From Planococcus lenghuensis (GTDB lineage Bacteria > Bacillota > Bacilli > Bacillales_A > Planococcaceae), in assembly GCF_001999905.1 (NCBI RefSeq), contig NZ_CP019640.1, positions 2,398,001 through 2,462,000 of the forward strand: 64,000 nucleotides of DNA, in the 5' to 3' direction. Positions 55,512 through 64,000 of the stretch are shown here, one piece after another. A program made the position numbers and the translations under genes. The notes under the pieces are model-generated. The model was not told the origin of the DNA. It did not search any database and was given only the letters and a program-made list of their open reading frames with translations. Position 1 is the first letter of the stretch, and every line of letters starts with the position of its first letter.

Positions 55512-55730
55512 ATGATTTTTAAAGTTTATTATCAGACAAACCGATCTGAGGTTCCAGTCCGCGAAAATACCAAGAGCCTCTATGTCGACGCATCGAACGA
55601 GCGTGAAGTTCGCAGACATTTGAAAGATCGGGACTTGAACATTGAGTACATTCAGCTGCTTGAGGGCAACCACCTTGAGTATGAACAGGCCAATCCCCAC
55701 TATGAAGTGGAGACAGCTGATAACCGATGA
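55512..55730 (+). CDS. rpoY: DNA-directed RNA polymerase epsilon subunit
   Basis: Small subunit of 72 residues starting [25 protein letters not shown], with AAAGGAGAG before the ATG. The family (B. subtilis YkzG) binds RNA polymerase and resembles phage Gp2; deletion has mild effects. It overlaps rnjA by 4 bases (ATGA), the conserved arrangement in Firmicutes. Confidence 0.95.
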   Translation: MIFKVYYQTNRSEVPVRENTKSLYVDASNEREVRRHLKDRDLNIEYIQLLEGNHLEYEQANPHYEVETADNR

Positions 55731-57394
55731 AGGCAGTAAAGAATGATCAGACAGCTGTTTTCGCACTGGGCGGACTGGGCGAAATCGGCAAAAACACATA
55801 CGGTGTCCAATTCCAGGATGAAATCATCCTGATTGATGCCGGCATCAAATTTCCGGACGATGATCTGCTTGGAATCGACTATGTGATTCCGGATTATACG
55901 TACCTCGTCAAAAATGCGGATAAGATCAAAGGGCTTTTCATCACGCACGGCCACGAAGATCATATCGGCGGCATTCCCTACTTGCTGAAGCAAGTAAATG
56001 TGCCAGTATATGGCGGGAAGCTGGCCCTCGGGCTGCTCCGCAACAAACTTGAAGAACACGGATTGATCCGGCAGACGAAGCTGATCGAAATCGGAGAAGA
56101 TGATGTCATCAAATTCCGGAAAACATCCGTGTCCTTTTTCCGGGTCACACACAGTATACCGGATGCTTATGGTGTAGTAGTAAAAACGCCTCCCGGCAAT
56201 GTAGTTCACACGGGCGATTTCAAGTTCGATTTCACTCCGGTCGGTGAGCCGGCTAATTTGCGGAAAATGGCGGAAATCGGTGCAGAAGGCGTCTTATGCC
56301 TCCTGTCGGATTCCACGAATGCTGAAGTGCCGAATTTCACGATGTCAGAACGCAAAGTCGGGGAGACAATCGAAGAGATTATGCGCAGCGTGGAAGGCCG
56401 GCTGATTTTTGCGACGTTCGCGTCCAATATTTACCGGGTTCAGCAAGTAATTGATGCAGCGGTCAAAGATGGACGGAAAATTGCGATTTTCGGACGAAGC
56501 ATGGATAACGCAATAACAATTGGCCGGGAACTCGGCTATGTCAACGCGCCGGAAGAGTCTTTCATTGATTCGCATATGATCAACCGGCTGCCGGCTGATA
56601 AAGTCCTGATCCTCTGTACCGGATCCCAGGGCGAGCCGATGGCGGCACTGTCACGGATCGCTAATGGCACGCACCGTCAAATTTCAATCCAGCCTTCGGA
56701 TACGGTCGTCTTCTCGTCTTCCCCGATTCCAGGGAATACGCGAAGCGTCAACCGGACCATTAACCTGCTGTTCCGGGCGGGTGCGGATGTTATCTATGGC
56801 TCACTTAATAATATCCACACATCCGGGCACGGTTCACAGGAAGAACAGAAACTGATGCTGCGGCTGATCAATCCAAAGTTTTTCATGCCGATTCACGGCG
56901 AATTCCGGATGCTGAAAATGCATAAAGAACTTGGTGAGGACTGCGGAATTCCGACCGAAAATATTTTCATTATGGAAAACGGAGATGTACTTTCCTTAAG
57001 TCCCGATGAAGCAGCACGGGCAGGCCGGGTGCCATCAGGCGATGTATACATCGACGGAAAAGGCATCGGGGATATCGGCAACATCGTCCTGAAGGACCGC
57101 CGGGTTCTTTCAGAAGAGGGACTTGTGATTGTCGTCGTTTCTGTCGACAAAGAAAAACGCAAAGTTGTTTCCGGACCTGATATCATCTCCCGCGGCTTTA
57201 TTTATATGCGGGAATCCGGGTCGATGATCTATGAAGCGCAGCAGATGCTGAACCGGCATCTTAATAAGAAGATCAAGCAACAGCCGGACGATTGGCCAGA
57301 GTTGAAAAGTGAGATTTCCGATGTGCTCGGCCCCTATCTGTATGATAAGACGAAGCGCAGACCGATGATCATGCCGGTTATCATGGAAGTGTAA
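55727..57394 (+). CDS. rnjA: Ribonuclease J1
   Basis: Metallo-beta-lactamase/beta-CASP ribonuclease of 555 residues with 5'-3' exonuclease and endonuclease activity, central in mRNA decay and rRNA maturation. Zinc motif HGHEDHIGG (about 66-81 region), VHTGDFKFD, the beta-CASP motif SDSTNAE, and C-terminal [11 protein letters not shown] and [10 protein letters not shown] are clear. Length matches RNase J1. Confidence 0.97.
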   Translation: MKAVKNDQTAVFALGGLGEIGKNTYGVQFQDEIILIDAGIKFPDDDLLGIDYVIPDYTYLVKNADKIKGLFITHGHEDHIGGIPYLLKQVNVPVYGGKLALGLLRNKLEEHGLIRQTKLIEIGEDDVIKFRKTSVSFFRVTHSIPDAYGVVVKTPPGNVVHTGDFKFDFTPVGEPANLRKMAEIGAEGVLCLLSDSTNAEVPNFTMSERKVGETIEEIMRSVEGRLIFATFASNIYRVQQVIDAAVKDGRKIAIFGRSMDNAITIGRELGYVNAPEESFIDSHMINRLPADKVLILCTGSQGEPMAALSRIANGTHRQISIQPSDTVVFSSSPIPGNTRSVNRTINLLFRAGADVIYGSLNNIHTSGHGSQEEQKLMLRLINPKFFMPIHGEFRMLKMHKELGEDCGIPTENIFIMENGDVLSLSPDEAARAGRVPSGDVYIDGKGIGDIGNIVLKDRRVLSEEGLVIVVVSVDKEKRKVVSGPDIISRGFIYMRESGSMIYEAQQMLNRHLNKKIKQQPDDWPELKSEISDVLGPYLYDKTKRRPMIMPVIMEV

Positions 57395-57403
57395 AGAATA
57401 TAA

Positions 57404-57452
57404 ACAAGAAAAGAAGTTCCGGAGGCATCCCCTCCGGAACTTCTTTTCTTGT
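57404..57452. terminator. Very long bidirectional terminator between rnjA and ktrC
   Basis: Two perfect 22-base arms (57404-57425 and 57431-57452) with a 5-base loop; the inner part is GAAGTTCCGGAGG with CCTCCGGAACTTC and the outer part is A/T-rich. Confidence 0.92.
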
Positions 57453-57476
57453 TGTAATTATTTTAGTGTGCTTTTA

Positions 57477-58136
57477 CTACTGCATCATCTTTTTCTCAAA
57501 ACGGTTGATGTCTGCGTCAGAACCGATAATAATCAGGATATCTTCTTCTCTGATCCGGAAATCTGCTTGTGGTGAGACATTTATGTCCTCTCCGCGTTTA
57601 ATGCCGACAATATTGATGCCGTATTTTGCACGAATGTCCAGGTCTTTAAGGGTATACCCTTTCAGCTTACCGTTCGCCCGAAGTTCCATGATAGAATACT
57701 CTTCAGACAATTCCAGGTAATCGAGCACATTATTCGACAACATATTATGTGCAATGCGCCGGCCCATATCCCGTTCAGGATGCACCACTTGGTCTGCACC
57801 TATCTTCCGAAGCACTTTTTCATGGTAGTTATTTTGCGCTTTTGCTGTAACGTTGCGGACACCGATTTCCTTCAGCATGATCGTCGTCAAAATGCTGGAC
57901 TGAATATCATCACCGATTGCTACGATCACATGCTCAAAATTACGGATACCAAGTGATTTCAGCACCGTTTCATCCGTCGTATCCGCAGCAACCGCCTGCG
58001 TCGCAACGGTTGCAAATTCATCCACCCGTTCAGTATCTTTATCAATCGCCATGACGTCCGCACCCTGTTCAATCAGTTCACGGACAATACTTGAACCGAA
58101 CCGGCCGAGTCCGATTACCACAAATTCCTTTTTCAT
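57477..58136 (-). CDS. ktrC: Potassium channel regulatory subunit KtrC (RCK)
   Basis: Cytoplasmic protein of 219 residues: an RCK N-domain with the nucleotide motif VIGLGRFGSSIVREL (about 6-20) and DKDTERV, and a C-terminal TrkA_C domain (about 135-219) that in B. subtilis KtrC/KtrA binds c-di-AMP. It gates a KtrB/KtrD-type K+ channel encoded elsewhere. Neighbour of rnjA as in B. subtilis. Confidence 0.92.
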   Translation of the reverse strand: MKKEFVVIGLGRFGSSIVRELIEQGADVMAIDKDTERVDEFATVATQAVAADTTDETVLKSLGIRNFEHVIVAIGDDIQSSILTTIMLKEIGVRNVTAKAQNNYHEKVLRKIGADQVVHPERDMGRRIAHNMLSNNVLDYLELSEEYSIMELRANGKLKGYTLKDLDIRAKYGINIVGIKRGEDINVSPQADFRIREEDILIIIGSDADINRFEKKMMQ

Positions 58137-58330
58137 GTTTCTGCCTCCGTCTGTTCATGCATGTCTTATATAAATCGAACCACTGTTTTTCATTTGCCGA
58201 TCTTCCATAAACCAGCGGCGCCGGCATTTCCGCAGGTTGGGCTCATCGCAAAAGCCATGTCCGGATCATCCAAGGCACGCTATAAACATTTTAGTTCTTT
58301 GATTCATCATATACAATTTACCATAAGATG

Positions 58331-58361
58331 AAAATGTTCCCCGGCTCAAGCCAGGGAACAT
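58331..58361 (-). terminator. Terminator after the zinc-ribbon gene
   Basis: ATGTTCCC-C-GGCT pairs with AGCC-A-GGGAACAT, with TTTTC following on the minus strand, directly after the gene's stop. Confidence 0.8.
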
Positions 58362-58365
58362 AATT

Positions 58366-58665
58366 TTATCGCTGTTTGCGGTCCGATGGCTTGGCTGGCC
58401 GGTTCTTACAATACTCGCAGTGCAAGTCAGCGCAGATTTCTTCGCGCCATTCATCGCATTCGGTGCAATAACTGGCATCGAATGCATCATGGAAAGCCAG
58501 CGGCGACAGGCATGTATGGCAATAGGAATGAACATCTGTCCATTCAATCACTTGCCGCTTTGCCAAGAGATACAACCCTTTCTCGCCTTCTTTGTAATTC
58601 ATGATGGATGGCTTCCGTGCTTTCCTGTTTTTAGGATCGAGGAGAAATCTCAACTTGTCATCCAT
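58366..58665 (-). CDS. Small zinc-ribbon-like protein of unknown function
   Basis: Protein of 99 residues starting MDDKLRFLLDPKNRKARKPS, with AGGAAG upstream. Three cysteine pairs are seen: CHTC, CTEC and CEYC, enough for one or two zinc ribbons, plus several His and Trp. It carries no DNA-binding helix I can name. Flanked by a good terminator; the 228 bases between it and ktrC hold no other gene. Confidence 0.65.
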   Translation of the reverse strand: MDDKLRFLLDPKNRKARKPSIMNYKEGEKGLYLLAKRQVIEWTDVHSYCHTCLSPLAFHDAFDASYCTECDEWREEICADLHCEYCKNRPAKPSDRKQR

Positions 58666-58920
58666 TCTGTTCACTTCCTGTCCGAACTATCATTCCCCTC
58701 ATCATAGGGGATGCAAGGCCATAAAATCAATAGCTGCCCATCAGTTTTTCTTTTTCTGTCACGGATCAGCCCAATAGCAAACAGAATCGTTGACGGATTG
58801 ACTTTATCCCTTCAGTCCATTCTGTGAAATCCAGCTGCATTCCGTGTGTCCTGCCCCAACCTGTGGTAAACTGTTTTTTAGCAATACGAAATACTTTTTT
58901 TTGAAAGAAGGAACTCCTTT

Positions 58921-60123
58921 ATGGCGCAGACAAATCGGTTCGCCTTGTATATCCTTATGTTTAATATGTTTATCGCAATGAGCGGAATCGGTTTGATTAT
59001 TCCTATTATGCCAGCTTATTTGGAAACGTTCGGTGTTGCCGGACAGGCACTCGGAACGCTGATCGCCACTTTTGCATTGGCCCAGTTTCTGTTTTCTCCG
59101 CTGGCAGGTGATTTGTCCGATAAATACGGACGTAAAAAACTCATTATTTTCGGACTGGTCGTTTTCGGCTTATCTCAACTTCTTTTCGGTTTGGCCACTG
59201 AGTTATGGCTGCTCTATGTAGCCAGATTCTTCAGCGGTCTTGGCGGCGCTTTCCTTGTTCCGCCAATGATGGCCTTTGTCGCTGATATCACGACTTACGA
59301 AGAACGCGGACGGGGCATGGGACTGCTCGGCGCTTCCATGTCGCTCGGCTTCATGATCGGACCGGGGATTGGCGGTTTCCTCGCTGAAGTTAGTCTGCGG
59401 TTTCCATTCATCATTGCGACCATTGTGGCACTTATTGCAGCTGTCATTTCAATGATTGCGCTGCCAAATGTCCAGCCAACCGTTACAAATGCGCTTGCTA
59501 AAAGTGAAAATATCTTCCAACAGATGCGCCGGTCAACGGCTACGCCTTATTTTGTTCTGCTGATCGTCATGTTTGTTTTTTCTTTCGGTCTTGCTAATTT
59601 CCAGTCCACATTATCGCTCTACGTCGATCAGCGATTTAATTATTCCCCTCAGGACATCGCGATCCTGATTACTGCCGGCGGTTTTGTCGGGGTAGTTGTG
59701 CAGACTTTTGTAATCGACAAGCTGTTCCGGCGTTTCGGTGAGATGAATGTTATTCAAGTCAACTTGGTTATTGCTTCACTTGCTATGATTGGTATTCTCG
59801 CTGTCAGTTCGTTCTGGACCATTCTTTTTGTTTCTATGGTCTTCTTTACATCAACTGCGTTACTCCGGCCGGCGATTAACACATTGATTTCCAAACTGGC
59901 CGGTGAACAGCAGGGATTTGCCGCCGGAATGAACAATGCATATATGAGTCTCGGGAATATGTTCGGGCCTGCCATTGCAGGAATTCTTTTTGATATTGAT
60001 ATGACATTCCCTTATATCGCAGGCACACTCATTTTATTGATCAGCTTTTTCATTGCCACCCGCTGGTCTTCAAGAAATCGGCAGCTGATTGCTTCAAGCC
60101 GGGAAAGTGTACAGTCATCTTAA
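58921..60123 (+). CDS. Major facilitator superfamily multidrug-type exporter
   Basis: Protein of 400 residues with 12 membrane helices. Motif A GDLSDKYGRKKLI (about 62-74) follows helix 2, and motif C-like GASMSLGFMIGPGIGG (about 137-152) in helix 5 marks drug:H+ antiporters of the NorA/Bmr/Blt type. The substrate cannot be told. It stands alone with its own terminator; the 255 bases upstream show no other gene. Confidence 0.88.
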   Translation: MAQTNRFALYILMFNMFIAMSGIGLIIPIMPAYLETFGVAGQALGTLIATFALAQFLFSPLAGDLSDKYGRKKLIIFGLVVFGLSQLLFGLATELWLLYVARFFSGLGGAFLVPPMMAFVADITTYEERGRGMGLLGASMSLGFMIGPGIGGFLAEVSLRFPFIIATIVALIAAVISMIALPNVQPTVTNALAKSENIFQQMRRSTATPYFVLLIVMFVFSFGLANFQSTLSLYVDQRFNYSPQDIAILITAGGFVGVVVQTFVIDKLFRRFGEMNVIQVNLVIASLAMIGILAVSSFWTILFVSMVFFTSTALLRPAINTLISKLAGEQQGFAAGMNNAYMSLGNMFGPAIAGILFDIDMTFPYIAGTLILLISFFIATRWSSRNRQLIASSRESVQSS

Positions 60124-60161
60124 AAAGCGAAGGAGAGCTCACTTGCTCTTCTTCGCTTTTA
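60122..60161 (+). terminator. Terminator after the MFS exporter
   Basis: AAAAGCGAAGGAGAGC pairs with GCTCTTCTTCGCTTTT with one wobble, starting within the stop codon. Confidence 0.9.
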
Positions 60162-60190
60162 TGGATTTTGGCGCTTCGCTTTCCAGCTGA

Positions 60191-60252
60191 GTTCCCCTTT
60201 TTGCTCTATGTTTTTTGAAGCGAAAAATCAACATTGTTCTTTAACAAGATCT
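60191..60252 (-). repeat. Dispersed MITE-like repeat, copy 2 (partial)
   Basis: On the minus strand this reads TTGTTAAAGAACAATGTTG, then ATTTTT, CAAAAAACAT and CAAAAAG, matching the left 60 bases of the repeat at 7185-7292 in order and spacing. It lies between the MFS exporter and the ABC permease. The right end of the element seems absent here. Confidence 0.6.
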
Positions 60253-60265
60253 TATTGTCCTTTTC

Positions 60266-61114
60266 TCACTTATATCTGTGCATGTTCACACGGAGGGTTT
60301 TCACTGCTACTAAAAGCGCAGCAGCTGTCAGCAAACTATAGAAAATGACATACGTAACCCAGAGCGGAAACCGGATGCCCGTCAAGCCGTATACTTCTTC
60401 CAGTGTCTGCGGTTCCAGCAATGACAGCAGCACGATCACCGGATTGATCGCTCCGAGAAAATAACTCAGTGGTGATACGGTGTTTTCCGGATACAGTCCG
60501 GCTGCGTTGTTGAATTGCAGTGATAACAGCAGAAAAAAAGCAGTCATACCGGCGAAGAAAACCATGGTCCCATAAGTGGAGATCATGGAGACGATCGTGC
60601 GCCTCGTCACAGTTGAATACATAACACCGACAGATCCGAATGCCAAGAGTGTAGTAATGTCAAACATCAGAATCATGAAAACCTGTCCCGGTGAAACACC
60701 ACCGTACAGAAAGACCAGACTGTAAATGGGCAGTCCGGCTATAATCAGTAACAGTAGAAATACAACAGAGGATGTCAGCTTGCCGAAGATAATCTGGAAA
60801 GATGTCTGTGAAGTGGTCAGCAAAATATTGAGCGTCTGTTTTTCCCTTTCTGTGCTGATTGCACCGGCTGTCAGCCCAGGTGTGATGAATAAAATCAGAC
60901 CCAGCTGAATAAAGGAAATCATCATGAACAGGATAATGCTGTCCGCTGGCCGGAAAAACCCGTTTCCTGAAAAGGCCGTCTGCAAATAGATGAATCCAAA
61001 GACAAAAATACTCATAGCGAGCAGATAAAACAGCACACCCACAAAACTTTTGGCATTGCGGAACCGCAGTTTCAGCTCTTTGATGAGCACCGGATTTATC
61101 AGGATCACTCTCAT
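60266..61114 (-). CDS. ABC-2 type transporter permease
   Basis: Membrane protein of 282 residues with six helices, typical for ABC-2 permeases. The N-terminal NPVLIKELKLRFRNAKSF motif before helix 1 and FITPGLTAGAISTEREKQTLNILLTTSQTSFQIIFGKL are characteristic. It overlaps the ATPase gene by 4 bases. Export of an unknown molecule, or a membrane-stress role, is possible. Confidence 0.85.
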   Translation of the reverse strand: MRVILINPVLIKELKLRFRNAKSFVGVLFYLLAMSIFVFGFIYLQTAFSGNGFFRPADSIILFMMISFIQLGLILFITPGLTAGAISTEREKQTLNILLTTSQTSFQIIFGKLTSSVVFLLLLIIAGLPIYSLVFLYGGVSPGQVFMILMFDITTLLAFGSVGVMYSTVTRRTIVSMISTYGTMVFFAGMTAFFLLLSLQFNNAAGLYPENTVSPLSYFLGAINPVIVLLSLLEPQTLEEVYGLTGIRFPLWVTYVIFYSLLTAAALLVAVKTLRVNMHRYK

Positions 61115-62046
61115 GCCGTATCGCCTCTTTCAGTGATTGCCATATAGACGTCTTCCAAATCGGTCTCTTCTTCTGCAAAGGACACGATCGGCAATTCTGC
61201 CTGAAGTGCCTTCTTCAGCAACTCCTGCTGTTCCTGCTCTGTGCCTTGGTAAAAAAAGGTGAACACTTTCTTCTGAAAATCAACGTTGACCCGGCTAATG
61301 GATGGATCTTGTTCAAAAAAGACAGCAGCTGTTTCAAGCTGATCGAGCAGCCGCACTGTAATCATTTTTTCGCTCTTCAGTTTTTCCTGAATCGCATGGA
61401 CAGACCCAAAGGCTTTCAGCTTCCCTGCGTCAATAACACCGATCGTGTCGCACATATCCGCCAGTTCCGGCAAAATATGCGATGAAATCAGGATCGTTTT
61501 CCCTAATTTTTTCAGCTCGATCAAAATCTCCCGCATTTCAACACGCGCCCGTGGATCCAGACCGGAAGCCGGTTCATCGAGAATCAGAATATCCGGATCA
61601 TGAATCAGCGCCCTGGCAAGACAAAGACGCTGCTTCATGCCCCGCGATAAATCATCCACATAGTCATACCGTTTATGCTCCAAGTTCACCAATTCCAGCA
61701 ATTTCGGAATAGCCGAATCCCGCGCCACTTTGCTCAATCCATAGCTGGCGCCGTAAAAGTCCAGATACTCCTCTGCCTTCAACTGATCGTAAACACCGAA
61801 AAAATCCGGCATGTATCCGATTCGCTTGCGTACTTCTTGGGGGTTTTCAGTGAGACTGATTCCGTCGACAGTCACTTGGCCGGCTGTCGGCTGCAGAAGA
61901 GTTGCAATAATTGAAAATGCTGTGGATTTTCCGGCCCCATTCGCTCCGACAAATCCAAACACTGTACCGGATTCAATCATCAGATTCAAATCCTGAAGCG
62001 CATAGAACGAGCCGAATTTTTTGGTCAGTCCTTTAATTTCAATCAT
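61111..62046 (-). CDS. ABC transporter ATP-binding protein
   Basis: ATPase of 311 residues. Walker A GANGAGKST (about 34-42), signature LSRGMKQRL (about 133-141), Walker B LILDEPASGLDP (about 153-164) and a C-terminal extension (about 220-311) typical of ATPases driving ABC-2 permeases. Overlaps both neighbours by 4 bases, so the three genes form one coupled operon. Confidence 0.92.
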   Translation of the reverse strand: MIEIKGLTKKFGSFYALQDLNLMIESGTVFGFVGANGAGKSTAFSIIATLLQPTAGQVTVDGISLTENPQEVRKRIGYMPDFFGVYDQLKAEEYLDFYGASYGLSKVARDSAIPKLLELVNLEHKRYDYVDDLSRGMKQRLCLARALIHDPDILILDEPASGLDPRARVEMREILIELKKLGKTILISSHILPELADMCDTIGVIDAGKLKAFGSVHAIQEKLKSEKMITVRLLDQLETAAVFFEQDPSISRVNVDFQKKVFTFFYQGTEQEQQELLKKALQAELPIVSFAEEETDLEDVYMAITERGDTA

Positions 62047-64000
62047 TCTGCAATGACTCCTCTCACTGACAGCTGCGGTAATGTGATTTCCGGATCAGCC
62101 GCTGCCGACTGACGGACTTCGAACTCCAATATAATTTGGCCGTCAGCAGACATATACTGCCCGGCGTTTTCTGTTAACCTCTCCTGCTCGGGGCTGAGCG
62201 TTTTGTATTCCCCGGACCGCTGATTCAAAATGGCCATCCGCATCCCCCGACTGATTCCAGAGAAGTTCAATTCCTCCAGTGAAAGCCGGGCTGCGAGCTC
62301 AAGGTCAGTCATAGAATAGGTGAGCGTATAGATTCCATCCTGCATGAAATAAACCGGCGGCATTTCCGAAATCTGTTCAGCGTAACCGCCGGGTTCCTGT
62401 GAAGTGACTGCTGTGTCAAAGAATGGGCTATCCAGCTCTACGTCACCGGCCATAATATGTCCCGGGGCAATCGGCTGCAGCAGCAGATTGACTGCCGAAA
62501 CGTCCGCACGCTGCCCCTGAAGTTCCACTGGCGCAATTGCTTCCCGGGTAAAGCCGATTAAATACACCGACCGGTCACCGTCCGCTGTCACATGGTCGTA
62601 AGCCACTGAAAGGGCAGCCTGTTTCCGCGCCGGCAGGATATCTTCGGGCTCTGCGACCGGCTGAAAACCGTAGTACTGAGCGGCAGGAGACGCAGGCGCC
62701 AGTACATTCGACTGGACTGCTTTACTGACAGCCTGTTCTTCTCCCGGGCCCAGTGAACCGATTTCCATCATCCGTGTCCCCGACCATATCGTGATATCTT
62801 CTACAGCGAATGAAAAGCCATTACGAATCGAACCGGTCAGCTGACCATCTTTAACCGTCAGGTTGGTTTCGAATTTCCCGGCCTGTTCAAGAAAAGTGTG
62901 ACCTACTATGGACGACACCGACCAATAACGCATATTCCGGATGATCAGCGCTGTCTCTTCCGCGTTCTGTTCAACTATTGCTGCCTGATGCAGATTCCGG
63001 TCTGCAAATAAACCGGTCAGTGAGCTGGCCAGCTCTGTGCCGCCCGGTGCTTCAAACCGGTAATCACCGTCTCTGTTGGACAGCAGGGAGTTGACAAAGT
63101 ATCCATCCAGGCTTCCTTCACCGCTGGCTTTAAAGAGACCGGTCTGCTGAATTTGCGGGTTTCCGAGCCGGTCTTTTGCTCCTGCTGCAAATAACAGGAC
63201 AGATGCCAGCAATGCCAGCAGAGGGATTATTAGCCAGGCGTATTCCCTGCGGTCTTTCCATTTCAGCACAGCATAAAGTACAGGCACTGCCAGCAGGATA
63301 TAAAGAGCCACAAGGATTATTGCCAGTGGCAGGGAGACCGCAAAACTTTCAAACAACTCATTGACTGAACCGATATCGTAGACGAGCCGGTCCTGAATCA
63401 GCTGCTCCGGAGGCAGTACGGTCTTCTGTGACTGCCCGGTACTCAATAATGACTGCATATACGTCGCATAACCGCTGTCACTGGTGATTCGTGGATCTCC
63501 GATCGAAAAAGCGATTCCGATCACCTGCCCGCTGCCCAGTTCCCGCGATGCTGCGACTGGCTGTTCCCGGTTTTCAGAAAGGACCATTGCACCTTCGTTC
63601 AGCACGGCCTTATACCCGGGAACCGGTTCATCAAATCCTTGGATGTCCAATTCTTTTGCCGCTGCTATCGTCAGTGGCAGGTAATCCGTCAAGTTCGCCG
63701 CTGTCCCGGCTGCCGCTGATCCAGCTCCGAAAACAACAGTACCTCCTTCCTTAATCCATTGCAGCACGGCATTTTGAGCTTCAGCCGGCAATTCTCTGTA
63801 TGCCGCTTCATCCGCAATCAGGTAGTCGAGCGATTCCAGTGCTGCCGGGTCCGTCGGAAATTGGAAGTCGCGGAGCCGGTTCAGCTGAAACAACTCCGTT
63901 GCTGCGCCTTGAGAAGCTAACCCTGTCCGCAATGAAATAAAGCTGTCTGCGTTGCTAGACAGAACACCGATAAAGCGGGTGGCGGGATCCATAAATAAGG
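62043..64000 (-). CDS. Large membrane protein of the ABC operon (5' end cut by window)
   Basis: At least 649 residues; the frame is open to the window edge, and the ATG at 63992 is unlikely to be the true start because a secretion signal is missing. The visible N-terminal part (about 1-200) resembles a glutamine-amidotransferase-like/DUF4350 Rossmann region (YLIADEAAYRELP, WIKEGGTVVFGAG). Two membrane helices follow (about 217-243 and 255-274), then a long outside region with strand-rich repeats. Coupled to the ATPase gene by 4-base overlap. A GldG-like auxiliary role for the transporter is an inference. Confidence 0.6.
   Translation of the reverse strand, partial: LFMDPATRFIGVLSSNADSFISLRTGLASQGAATELFQLNRLRDFQFPTDPAALESLDYLIADEAAYRELPAEAQNAVLQWIKEGGTVVFGAGSAAAGTAANLTDYLPLTIAAAKELDIQGFDEPVPGYKAVLNEGAMVLSENREQPVAASRELGSGQVIGIAFSIGDPRITSDSGYATYMQSLLSTGQSQKTVLPPEQLIQDRLVYDIGSVNELFESFAVSLPLAIILVALYILLAVPVLYAVLKWKDRREYAWLIIPLLALLASVLLFAAGAKDRLGNPQIQQTGLFKASGEGSLDGYFVNSLLSNRDGDYRFEAPGGTELASSLTGLFADRNLHQAAIVEQNAEETALIIRNMRYWSVSSIVGHTFLEQAGKFETNLTVKDGQLTGSIRNGFSFAVEDITIWSGTRMMEIGSLGPGEEQAVSKAVQSNVLAPASPAAQYYGFQPVAEPEDILPARKQAALSVAYDHVTADGDRSVYLIGFTREAIAPVELQGQRADVSAVNLLLQPIAPGHIMAGDVELDSPFFDTAVTSQEPGGYAEQISEMPPVYFMQDGIYTLTYSMTDLELAARLSLEELNFSGISRGMRMAILNQRSGEYKTLSPEQERLTENAGQYMSADGQIILEFEVRQSAAADPEITLPQLSVRGVIAE

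Overview
The window is a 64 kb stretch of a Bacillales chromosome, most probably from the Planococcaceae (Planococcus/Sporosarcina/Bhargavaea-like). The evidence is the moderate GC content, strong AGGAGG ribosome binding sites, a bacillithiol gene (bshC), a caa3 oxidase cluster, RNase J1 with the RNA polymerase epsilon subunit, and gene order. Read from right to left, the core genes follow the Bacillus subtilis order ktrC, rnjA, rpoY, ykrA, def, ykyA, pdhABCD, speA, yktAB, ykzI, yktC, ylaF, typA, ylaH, ylaI, ylaL, ylaN, ftsW, pycA, ctaA, ctaB-G, ylbA, ylbC, ylbF, ylbG, rsmD, coaD, ylbL, ylbM, ylbN, rpmF, panE (ylbQ), bshC, mraZ, rsmH, ftsL, pbpB. Most of the window is therefore conserved backbone, and the novelty lies in the insertions and intergenic DNA. 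I saw no tRNA, rRNA, CRISPR array, prophage or defence island.

Layout. 1-4.1 kb: start of the division and cell-wall cluster (mraZ-rsmH-ftsL-pbpB, minus strand), with three 10-bp-spaced MraZ boxes in front. 4.2-7.2 kb: bshC, a DUF3397 membrane protein and panE. 7.3-11.5 kb: a three-gene biotin-dependent acyl-CoA carboxylase plus an enoyl-CoA hydratase, an insertion relative to the B. subtilis order. 11.5-20.5 kb: rpmF and the ylb genes (translation, CoA synthesis, competence/biofilm regulator RicF, a Lon-type membrane protease). 20.6-29.5 kb: an AI-2E family transporter and the complete caa3 cytochrome oxidase set with heme A synthesis and assembly factors. 29.5-31.3 kb: a decayed IS1182-like element exactly between the convergent ctaA and pycA. 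31.3-44.9 kb: pycA, ftsW and the yla/ykt genes to arginine decarboxylase. 45.0-47.7 kb: an accessory patch with an unknown membrane protein, a tiny gene coupled to it, a 750-bp nest of structured repeats and a polysaccharide-deacetylase lipoprotein. 47.8-58.7 kb: pyruvate dehydrogenase, deformylase, RNase J1 and potassium-channel regulation. 58.9-64 kb: an MFS exporter and an ABC transporter with a large membrane partner cut by the window end.

How it fits together. Pyruvate is handled by pycA (anaplerosis) and pdhABCD (acetyl-CoA), and the carboxylase/hydratase module fits branched-chain acyl-CoA breakdown. Electrons end at the caa3 oxidase, whose heme A is made by CtaB and CtaA. RNA decay and maturation are represented by RNase J1 and RicF, and division by the mraZ cluster and FtsW.

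The most interesting items outside known genes are: two convergent genes whose stop codons lie in the loop of one palindrome that also gives both proteins the same last residues; a 41-codon membrane peptide overlapping the next gene by one base; a stand-alone 23-codon basic peptide gene with its own promoter and terminator; a 190-bp inverted-repeat element folding into a long cruciform; a structured repeat present both in the IS leader and in the 46-kb repeat nest; and a dispersed repeat shared by 7.2 kb and 60.2 kb.
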